Shown here: positions 10,501 through 18,800 of the stretch, piece by piece
Position numbering within the stretch: the stretch's first letter is position 1
How the letters are laid out: each line of letters starts with the position of its first letter
Origin: JBBRWV01 sp038248985
GTDB lineage: Bacteria; Planctomycetota; Phycisphaerae; WQYP01
DNA length: 43,065 nucleotides
Direction of reading: 5' to 3'
Assembly (NCBI GenBank): GCA_038248985.1
Contig: JBBRWV010000015.1
Coordinates: forward strand, 1-43,065
The notes under the pieces: generated by a model
What the model was told of the DNA's origin: nothing
Seen by the model: the letters and a program-made list of their open reading frames with translations, nothing else
Databases searched by the model: none
Position numbers and translations under genes: made by a program

Positions 10501-13500
10501 TCACATCATGCGGAGCGCGTTTTTCGGGCTGTCGCAGCAAGTGCAGGGCTTCACGTATTTTACGATTGATCACAGCATCAAGAATCCTTCGACGGCGGAC
10601 AATCGCGAGACGATTCGCAACATTGCCGAGAAGCTGACGACGCCGTACGGCGACATGTTCATGGAGTTGAAGCGGGGGTACAAGCAGGTGGGGATTTACT
10701 ATTCGCGTGAGGCGGCGTGGCTGAATCAGCGGAAGTCGAACAGTCTTTCGATGCAGGTGGAGGGGCTGTGGGTGGCGTGCGCGCGGGCGGGATTTCCGGC
10801 GGATTTCATTTACGATCATCAGATTCGCGCGGGCCAGGGGATGGACTACCAGGTGATTTTTGTGCCGGGGATCGCGTTTGAAGATGAGGTGTCGCCGGAT
10901 TTGCTGGCGCAGTTGAAGCGGCTGGTGGATGCGGGGAAGACGGTCATCGTGGAGCGTTCGAGCAAACTGCCGCTCGAAGGAATTGTGCGGCTGGATTCGG
11001 AGCTGGATGAATACGATGCGAAGCTGGGGCTGGCGTTTCCGCGGTATGAAGATTTTGAATTCGACATGGTGTTCGATCAGACGGAGCAGATGACGAAACT
11101 GCTGCGGACGGCGTTGCCGAAGTATTGCCCACCGGCGGCGGAGCATAATTTGCTGGTTGGGCCGGACTGGCTCAAGAGCGGCCAAGGTCAGTACATGGTG
11201 CTGCCGAATTTTGCGCCGACGAAATTCAAGGGCTTGTACAAGACTCTGTATCAGGCACCGAACGTGGCGACACTGCGTTTTCCGAAGCGTCCACAGTATT
11301 GCTACGACGTTCTGGAAAACAAACAGGTGGAGACGCACACCGATGGCGACTGGATGACGGTGCGGGCGGACATGCGGAATTACCCGGGGAAGATTCTGGT
11401 ATTTCTGCCGGCGGCGGTGTCGAAGGTGGGGCTGGCGCTGGTGCCGCAGGTGATCGCAGGAACGGATGTCACGTATCAGATTGAAGTGCAGGATTCCGGC
11501 GGGAAGGCGATTGATGCGGCGTTTCCGCTGCAGATTTCGATCATCGACCCGTCGGGGAAGACGGTGTATGAAGTGTTTCGCGCGGCGGCTCCGCAGTATC
11601 GCGGGGCATATCGCGTGCCGGTGAATGGCGCGACGGGCGCGTGGAAAATTCGGGTGCGGGAGTTGATTGCGGGGAATGTGTCGGAGGGGACGTTGAATGT
11701 GACGGCGGGGACGTTGGTCGGGGCGTCATTGGATGAGCGGGTGGTGCGGTTGCGCGATGCGTCTGGCATGCGGAAATTTTTGGACGACAAGACGCCGCTG
11801 GTGATTGCGATTGATGAGGAGCAGACGTGGGTGCGGCCGCATGCGGAGCGTTTGCAGAAGTCGCTGGCGGCGAAGGGGCGGGAGGCGCGCATCGCGGCGG
11901 TGGCGTCGATCACGTATTTGCCGGGTGCGGGGGCGAGCGATGGGCTGACGCCGGGCATTGATGGAACGCGGCTGTGGCGTGGGGAATCGGTGGAGCCGGC
12001 GATCTTCGCGGATATGCCGCTGATCCTTCTGGGCCATCGTTACGAGAATCGATTGACGGAGGCGTTGATTCGGCGCGATGCGCTGGTGGAGCCTTTGTCG
12101 GCGAATTTTCCGGGGCCTGGGCGGGCGTTGGTGGACTGGACACCCAAGGCATTCAGCACGCGGTTTGATACGATCACGGTTCTGTCGAACGATGATGCGG
12201 GGCTGAGCGCGGGGATTGAAGCGTTGCTGAATCCCACGAGCGGCCAGGAGTTGCCAGTGCATGCGCCGCGGGCGGTGGCGCAAGTGGATGCCAAGGCGCA
12301 GTTGACGGCGGCTGTGGCCGCAGCGGCGGCACCGGTTTCTTATGGCGATGTGTTTTCCAATCGCGAGCGATTTCGCACGATCGACATAGATTCGGCAAGC
12401 GGGCGGATTTTAGCGGGGACGTATGGCTATGGTGACAATCTCTTTTGCTTCACGGCGGAGGGAAAACTGCTGTGGAAGACGCACCTGCCTGAGCACAATG
12501 TCTATTACGCCAAGTTTATGGATGACGGAAAGCGGATTATCGCGGCGACCGGGCGGGGGCAATATGCGTTCATTGTGGATTCCGAAGATGGCAAGGTGCT
12601 GAAGAAATTTACGACGACCGAGTGGCCCGATGGACACGGCCATGCCGGCTATTGGGAAGGCGCGGGCAATACGGAGGTGCGCATACAGATCAACGCGCCG
12701 TTGCGGCAAATCTTGATTCAGGGGCGCACGGGATTGATGGCGGTGTCTTTCGAAGGCAAACGAATGTGGACGTTTGATCGCGCCGAAGCGATTACGGCCT
12801 ATCCGAAAGAAGCCGAGCAAGGACTGGCGGCCTCGTTCAGCACGAGCCTGTCGCTGGGAAATTTCGCGGTTTCGCCGGATGGGAACAAGATCGTCTGCTC
12901 CGAAGAGATCATCGCCGGATCGACGCCGGATCCGCAGAGGCATGGCGCGACCGTTATTTTTTGGCGGCACACGCCCAAGATTATCGACGCGCGAACGGGG
13001 CAGCTACTGATAGAGAACAACGAGGACCCGGGGATCCGGTACTCGCCGGGCATGTGGAGCGTTTACTGGCAGGCCAACTCGCCCAACCCGCATGTGTATA
13101 TTGGGCCGGGATTGGTGCGGCAGTTTGCCAGCGCCCAGATTCTGGAAAACGGCAAGTTGGGTGTGTTCGCGCCCACGTCGCCGGATTATTTGAGCGATGG
13201 GGCGTCGGTGGAGCTTACGCCCAAGAGCGTCACGCGTCGCGATCAAAAAGGCGAAGTACGCTGGAGCCGCACCTATGAGCAGACGTTTATCAGTTCACTG
13301 GATGTGAAGGTTCCGGACCAGATGCGTTTGTACCGATGTGATCGCGATGGCCTGGTGTTGTGCATCAACCTCGCCGATGGGCAGACGTTGTGGAATTACC
13401 AGTTGCCGTTTGCGGCGACAATGCGGGCTACGGCCGACGGCCTGGTGGCAGGATCAAGCAGCGGAGAATTGATTCGCCTCGATCGGGCCGGGAAGCGCGT

Positions 13501-15817
13501 GTGGGCGGTGAATGTGCGCAGCTTGAAAGAACTGCCCAGCAGCGATTATCCCGCGTATGTGTCGGCCGGTGTGCGGCGCGATGCGGATTCCAGCGGGGAG
13601 ATACTGGGCAGCGTCGTCGATGCGCCGGGCGATTACGACAAGATATTCCGCATGGGCATAGAGCAACTCGTGAACACCGACATGGAGAACGCGGACGCAT
13701 GGTCGCTGGCGAGCGGCGGCAAGCCCACCTATGCGGCGCCGGCCTCCGCGGGCGAAAAATCGCTGCAGCTCACGATGGGCCAGTTGGTGACGCAGCGCGT
13801 GCAGCGGCGAATCATTCCTTCCGCGACATATCTGCTGGAGTTTTTCTACCAGGTGGAAAATGATCGGACGAAGGTGATCGCCGGCGCCAACCAGGACAAT
13901 GGAAAACAGGACTCGCTGACGGCCAGCAAATTTGCCGCACCTGCTGAGAAAAGCGGCCAGTGGCTGTTCGGCCGCCTGGCGATCAAGACGCTGGGCGATA
14001 CGTCGACGCTGGATGTGGGCTTTGAAGCCGAAGGCGGGACAATACGCGTGGACAGAGTTTCACTGCGTCCGGTCCGTTTTCCTTCGCCGAACCTGCTGGC
14101 AAATGCGGAATTGGCGGCCATTGAACCCACGTTCGTGCGGGACTATCGCTTTCAATACGATCGTGTTCCACGGTCCTTGCGTGATCGCCTGATGTCGCGA
14201 AACCATGTCGTGGGGCTGCGCATGGGCGAAGCAAACACGGCGATTCTGTGGATGCAGGAAGAGACCTACCTGCAGAACGGCCGACTCGACGATATCGGTG
14301 AATCGTGGTCGTATCAACCGGACAACATTGGGTATTCCGTGGTGCTGGCGAAGCCGACCTGGGTATCGCACCTGGTGTTGTATCTGAACAACGCGACGCC
14401 CGACAACGCCTATGCAACGATTTCCGTTCTGGCCAACGACATGGAGGCGAAGCTTCCCACGAATGTCGCCCTGGTGCGAAAAAACACCCGCCGATTTGTC
14501 GTGATACATTTCGACAAGCCCGTCTACACGGACGTGCTGAAGATTCTGCCGGGCTATCATCCCGCGCATAAAGAAAATATGACGGAGATTGAAGTGTATG
14601 GTCCGTTGGGTGGGCCGGAAGTCTCGGGCAAGCCGAAGGCGTTCAGCGAGGATGCGGATGCGATGCCGATGTTCATGGGCGATCCGACGCACGTGCGGGC
14701 AAAGTTGCCGTCGGATGTGACAGGGGCGTATGGCGAAATCGCTGCGGCGGGGTCGGATGCGCCGGCCTATTTTGTAGGTGCCACCATCGTCGACGACCTG
14801 CTGGCATTCGGTCATGCCTCCGGCTCAATCCAGTCGTATCGTTTTCCGAAAGAGGGCGCCAAGGATCCGCGATTTGAGTATGGGCGCTCGTGGCCGCTCG
14901 CGTCGGTGACGCCCACTTCCACACCCGCCCGCTATGCAGGAAGACTGCTGGTCGGCTCCGCGGATAAAAAGCTGCATGCCATTGCCGACGATGGCAACCC
15001 GCTGTGGGCATTCACCACGGGCGGCCGCGTCTATTCTTCGCCCACGCCGGCGGGCGATGATGTCATCGTCGGCTCGGACGATGGAAAGTTGTACAAACTG
15101 GATGTGGACTCGGGCATCTTGATTTGGGAGTTCGCGACGGGGGACAAGGTTCGTGCATCGCCAGCGCTGGCGAAAAACCGGGTGTTCGCTGCTTCGTTCG
15201 ACGGTTTCCTCTACGCGGTGGATGCGCAATCGGGGTTGCAATTGTGGAAGTCGCCCATCGCCAAACTGACGCGTGCCAGCGCGGCCGTGAAGGGTGAGCG
15301 GGTGTATATCGGTGATGAGGAGGGGGGAATGCACTGCTTCGACGCGGCGACGGGAGCGGCGCTGTGGAAAACTGTCTTGAAGATCGAAGGATACATTTCC
15401 GCATGTCCGGTGGTGACGGACGAGGGCGTGTTTTTTGCGTCGGAATCCGGAGCGATGGCACTGGTCGGTGAAGATGGCGCTGTACGGTGGAAGAAAAAAT
15501 TGGCAGCGCGCCTCACGGGTCAGCCCGTGGCGACGGAAACGCAATTGCTGCTTCCCACGAACGCCGGTCTGCAGGTGCTGCGACGCGCCGATGGCCAGGC
15601 AGACGAGCGCTTTACGACCACTGCGCCGGGCCGCCCCGTGCTGTCGGTTCTGAAGTATCGCGACGCCCTGTGCCTCATGGAGGCGACGACTTCGACTGCC
15701 GACATTAACAATCGCACGTTTGTCACCTATTCAGGAGTGGCGCGGATTTTGGGGCCGGTCACGCCGGGCGCCAAGACGCCGCCCAAGACCGCCCGACCTC
15801 CGAGGGAACGTAAATGA
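7508..15817 (+). CDS. giant secreted multidomain protein: coiled coil, TIM-barrel-like, two beta-propellers
   Basis: This is a 2769-aa product. A signal peptide ends near an AEAQA site; translation could start at 7508, 7511 or 7547. In order I see beta-rich modules (to about 380), an Ala/Lys/Glu coiled coil (about 385-507), Ig- or macroglobulin-like modules (510-690), a TIM-barrel-like domain (about 690-1050) with a candidate acidic pair D829-E830 after a strand, and a GATase-like domain as in beta-galactosidase accessory regions (about 1057-1154). Further Ig-like and Rossmann-like parts follow, then an Ala-rich linker (about 1597-1606), a first beta-propeller (about 1611-2040), carbohydrate-binding-like modules (about 2055-2370) and a second PQQ-type propeller (about 2390-2750) with repeated W-x-F/Y-x-TG-type blades. 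Its place right after the BatA-type genes suggests it is a client or surface component of that system. The enzymatic activity is unproven. Base composition changes sharply near 12.3 kb, at the linker. Confidence 0.8.
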   Translation: MMKNWMINGGRAGMTKAGGMRGMLCAAAVMMLAAEAQAVQVTFQLVVHDKSDVTVDKMEKSVPVTSPVSTGRGVQMMRIGEDVVCWSRNVRLNGQSLFERYHEGKYIDRLPVARAELGPGKHVLWPGNHAFEVTKENTITTQDSELIVEGATVKLKMYPVTVRAFRANPVEADLPMSMRTASLPSLTVRESENAEDALGDKTDPKKKKAEVLELLPVFEQFAPLTVYLPGNTAGKGYVVHPAGLTFHLSEKGVLPGEGGGQSVPSLRVDKLRVEIPLYGFPIAGVADVQAVIPGVEKFSWGANEDGARKMTNWYPRKEPYVVKVTEAGPGVSIDGGLTEFPIKALAVDKVEGIGRIIAVEMDSRQWTVGAKIKLRVNAADPSQAVLAERTLKTAKGKLEKAQTAKRTAEGVVSKATGALNAAKGELVNAEKAVEAAKAKGDEGRAELDAATALAEKAKAAMAVAQAAMDAGGPEVVASQKPVTDAEAEVKAATEAALAVVEANALVKGPVFLETQSYDGGEWTAMTGAGVVGEDFQITVPTMAAGMYRLRVGVKNLADAEKPLVSEQWIAVATDGGVSVGLFTQRGRESFLRGETFYVALAVMASKKEVPAGTDLSVDIVDAGKKVMPLFRGKTGRVIAAGKSDTFLVQLAGATTLSLAPGKYQVKASVAGVLSRALQIEMVEADPRTHFTNLFNGKYASYGPAYSAATSTGQGSEELARELASLGCNAFMGMNYDLDRIRRPATEVEQIVRERPGLGPWESYYQPSGRDRFMDAALRNRLRFYEDMFTQHDAMLPRDPKILEACVRYVSLETSSMRFSPGFSGVCLYDELYDTGDNDATPAMVAAFFKGQEMAYREKNPGMTSGDATKALDRFISRPAGQRSFQDLTRFRTWPAHQDSEWKSFSDRMAGAAKQVAPWSQNWTQMRFWGHNGSNLAVNGYAPDVFSSLDAAACVMYKDSGVGDRPVFAAMQADVMRVSDELPVWTQLHAYHASGMYGDHIMRSAFFGLSQQVQGFTYFTIDHSIKNPSTADNRETIRNIAEKLTTPYGDMFMELKRGYKQVGIYYSREAAWLNQRKSNSLSMQVEGLWVACARAGFPADFIYDHQIRAGQGMDYQVIFVPGIAFEDEVSPDLLAQLKRLVDAGKTVIVERSSKLPLEGIVRLDSELDEYDAKLGLAFPRYEDFEFDMVFDQTEQMTKLLRTALPKYCPPAAEHNLLVGPDWLKSGQGQYMVLPNFAPTKFKGLYKTLYQAPNVATLRFPKRPQYCYDVLENKQVETHTDGDWMTVRADMRNYPGKILVFLPAAVSKVGLALVPQVIAGTDVTYQIEVQDSGGKAIDAAFPLQISIIDPSGKTVYEVFRAAAPQYRGAYRVPVNGATGAWKIRVRELIAGNVSEGTLNVTAGTLVGASLDERVVRLRDASGMRKFLDDKTPLVIAIDEEQTWVRPHAERLQKSLAAKGREARIAAVASITYLPGAGASDGLTPGIDGTRLWRGESVEPAIFADMPLILLGHRYENRLTEALIRRDALVEPLSANFPGPGRALVDWTPKAFSTRFDTITVLSNDDAGLSAGIEALLNPTSGQELPVHAPRAVAQVDAKAQLTAAVAAAAAPVSYGDVFSNRERFRTIDIDSASGRILAGTYGYGDNLFCFTAEGKLLWKTHLPEHNVYYAKFMDDGKRIIAATGRGQYAFIVDSEDGKVLKKFTTTEWPDGHGHAGYWEGAGNTEVRIQINAPLRQILIQGRTGLMAVSFEGKRMWTFDRAEAITAYPKEAEQGLAASFSTSLSLGNFAVSPDGNKIVCSEEIIAGSTPDPQRHGATVIFWRHTPKIIDARTGQLLIENNEDPGIRYSPGMWSVYWQANSPNPHVYIGPGLVRQFASAQILENGKLGVFAPTSPDYLSDGASVELTPKSVTRRDQKGEVRWSRTYEQTFISSLDVKVPDQMRLYRCDRDGLVLCINLADGQTLWNYQLPFAATMRATADGLVAGSSSGELIRLDRAGKRVWAVNVRSLKELPSSDYPAYVSAGVRRDADSSGEILGSVVDAPGDYDKIFRMGIEQLVNTDMENADAWSLASGGKPTYAAPASAGEKSLQLTMGQLVTQRVQRRIIPSATYLLEFFYQVENDRTKVIAGANQDNGKQDSLTASKFAAPAEKSGQWLFGRLAIKTLGDTSTLDVGFEAEGGTIRVDRVSLRPVRFPSPNLLANAELAAIEPTFVRDYRFQYDRVPRSLRDRLMSRNHVVGLRMGEANTAILWMQEETYLQNGRLDDIGESWSYQPDNIGYSVVLAKPTWVSHLVLYLNNATPDNAYATISVLANDMEAKLPTNVALVRKNTRRFVVIHFDKPVYTDVLKILPGYHPAHKENMTEIEVYGPLGGPEVSGKPKAFSEDADAMPMFMGDPTHVRAKLPSDVTGAYGEIAAAGSDAPAYFVGATIVDDLLAFGHASGSIQSYRFPKEGAKDPRFEYGRSWPLASVTPTSTPARYAGRLLVGSADKKLHAIADDGNPLWAFTTGGRVYSSPTPAGDDVIVGSDDGKLYKLDVDSGILIWEFATGDKVRASPALAKNRVFAASFDGFLYAVDAQSGLQLWKSPIAKLTRASAAVKGERVYIGDEEGGMHCFDAATGAALWKTVLKIEGYISACPVVTDEGVFFASESGAMALVGEDGAVRWKKKLAARLTGQPVATETQLLLPTNAGLQVLRRADGQADERFTTTAPGRPVLSVLKYRDALCLMEATTSTADINNRTFVTYSGVARILGPVTPGAKTPPKTARPPRERK

Positions 15818-18800
15818 ATGTATTTGCAATGTTGAAATATGTTTGGCCCGCGCCGCGGCGAACGCGCGGCGTCCTGACCGCACTGACCACGTTTCTACTT
15901 CCGACGATGGCGTTCGGCCAGTCCTATCACCTTGTCGACAACTTCAGCACGACATCGGTGTCGAGTGCGACCATCAGCATCCAGGCCGACACGACTGCAC
16001 CGAAGGTGGGCGCAGCCAGCGGCCGCCTCTCGTACCAGTTGGATATCAAAACACGGAGCGCGGTCATTGATCTGCCCGACAACTACCGGACTCTGCCCAG
16101 CGCCGGCACGCTCAAACTGTGGATCAAGGGCGATGGATCCACCAACGAGTTGCAACTGGTGATTCGATCGGCCGTGCAAAAAACATCTACCAACGGCGAA
16201 CGGTATTTGGAAAATGCCCAGGCTTTAGGGCTGCCGCCGGTAAAACTGAATTTTTCAGAATGGAAGGAAGTATCGCTGGATGCGTCAGGCGTGGGCGCGG
16301 GCCGCGTGATCTGGCTGGACGGCTATCGCATCAGCGCCCCGCCGGTTCCTGCGGCGCCGTTGCCGGACACCACGAAAAGTGAGTCCTCCATTGAGCTCGA
16401 CGATCTGCGCGTCATCCCCGCGACCAACGCGCCGACGAGCGCGTACACGGCGGGTTTGATTGGCCCGTCGGTGCGGGCCTATTCGCCCGACATCGCCATG
16501 AACCTGGATCTGCGTTCATTTTCGAAATCGAAGGCCAAAGTGCGGGCGCGGCTCACGATGACGGATCGCAATGACAATCTCGTGGTGGACCGCGATTTTC
16601 CCATTGAGTTGGCCGCCGGAGAGTCCAGAGAACTCAATCTGGCTGCGACGCCGGACAATCTCGAAGCGTTCCTCCCGCCTTTCAATATTGTGCTGGACGT
16701 GATTTCGACCGATCTTCCGGAGATCACCACGCGGCGCGAGCAGTCGCTGGTGATGGGTAACTCGCTGTTTCTATTTGATGATCTTTCGAATGTGACGGGG
16801 CGGTGGTTCACCGCGGGGCAACCGGCGGCCTTTCAAATGCATACCCACAATTGGCAGCAATGGTCGCACGGCGAAGGGCAGCGCTATAGCGCTATGGCGC
16901 AGACGACGGCCGCTCTGGCGCGCGTCAAAGTTCCGGATGCTGACCGCGCCACGGCGAACGCGGCAGTTGCCGGTAGCCCGACGGTGCTTGGTCCCTACGC
17001 CATGCAAATCAACTATCAAACAACCGCCATCGCCTTCAGCGGTGCGGATCGTTACCTTCCCGGTAACGCGTATCGCATGGGCGTGTGGGTCAAGGGCGAT
17101 GGCTCTAATTCCCAGCTCTCGGCCCTCGTGCTCGACTACACCGACGGCGGCGATTTCTGGCCGGGCGGATGGAAGCGCACCACCGCCGACACCTCCTTGT
17201 GCGTGCTCAACTTTACCGACTGGCGCTACATCGAAGTCAACCTGCCCGGACGCGGCCTCGGTCGAAATTCGCCGCGCGGCTCGACCGACGACCTGGACTT
17301 TCCATTGGAGATCACCGCGTTTCATATTGATCCGCGCTCCAAGGATGATGCGCCTCAGAGCGGCAGCGTGTTGATCGGCGCTATCTATGCCCACACGCAG
17401 CAAACTGCCGCCAACTCGCTCTCCGTGCAGATCGCCTACGATCAAACCGACTTGCGTTACGCACCCGCAGCCAATGCCAGCGCCGTCATTCAGAACTCCT
17501 GGCGCATGGCACCGCGGCAGGTGAAGGCGACCTGGTCGCTGCTGGATCACAGTGAAAAGCCCATCGCGTCGGGCTCTGCGACGCTGGACATTCCCGCCCT
17601 CAAAGCAGTCACCTGGCCCATTCCTCTGGCCGAACAGGCGGCCGCAATCAAACAGCACCAGGGGCCATTTCGTTTGCAGTTGCTGGCCGTGGATGTGCGT
17701 GATGTATCGGTCTCGTCCACGCGCGAAGTGATCATTGGAAATGCCGACAGCGAAGTACATTTTGCTGATTTTGAATCCACACGCGGATACATAGGCTTGA
17801 CCGCGGCGGGCGTTGCGCCGCCGTCTCCGGGTGGGCCGATTGCGTTCACCTCGACGGCCCAGGCGCACGAGGGCAAGCAATCGCTGGCGATTACGTGGGA
17901 CAAAGGCCAGACCCCCACGCGCTTCGTATCGATCGATCCGGCGCTGCCCGGCGTACCGGTTGCTATTTCCATGTGGATCTATGGCGATAATTCCGGGGCG
18001 ATTTTCTATCCGTTGCTCGGTGATCGCCGCGGCATCATCAAGGGAGCGCCGCAAGGGCAGTGGAATATGTTCCTGACCCGCTCGACGGATGGACCGCTGC
18101 AGAATGTGGTGAAGATGGATTTTGCCGGCTGGAAAAAGTTTACGTTCCTGCTTCCTCCGCCGCAGCCCAATTACAAGCTCGACACTCCCACGCTGGCGTT
18201 TGCGCCCAACTATCCGCTCGGCCTGCACCTGTGTGTCTTGAGCGGCGGTGCCACCAATGAGAAGGGCATCGTCTTTGTTGACGATATCGTGGTGAGCACC
18301 CATTTGCCTCCGCAACGCCGCCTGGGTTTGAGCATCGAGCGCGCGGGCGAATCCAACGTGCTCAAGCCCGGCGACATCATTCGCGTGACGACGACCAATT
18401 TTGATGCCTCGATGAAGCGTCAAGGCCAACTGACCGCCTCTGTGTTGAACTGGCGAAACATCGCCGTGGCCAGCATCACTCAGACGGTTGATCTTGCACC
18501 GGGGCAAAGCCGGCAATTTACGCTCGCGGAAAAACTGCCCATGGGTGCCTATATCCTGCGGGCCACGTTGAAGGATGGGGCCGAGACGTTGGCCTCGACC
18601 GAAGATGAGTTGCTCATCGCTGATCTCACTCCACATTTGGGAAGTGATCCGGCGGAATCCCTGCGCAGTTCGTGGAAGCTGCGCGTTCCGCTGAGGGATC
18701 GTTATACGTTCGTGGATGAAGACTGGGATTGGGTGGAACACTACCCGGGCAATTCGCAGCTCGACTCGATTCGCGCGCGCACGCGGCCGGTCGTTGACAA

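Noticed and set aside
8402..11338. 978-codon minus-strand frame opposite the 2769-aa gene
   Set aside because: Extremely Arg/His-rich translation with no domain signal; a by-product of codon bias on the + strand.
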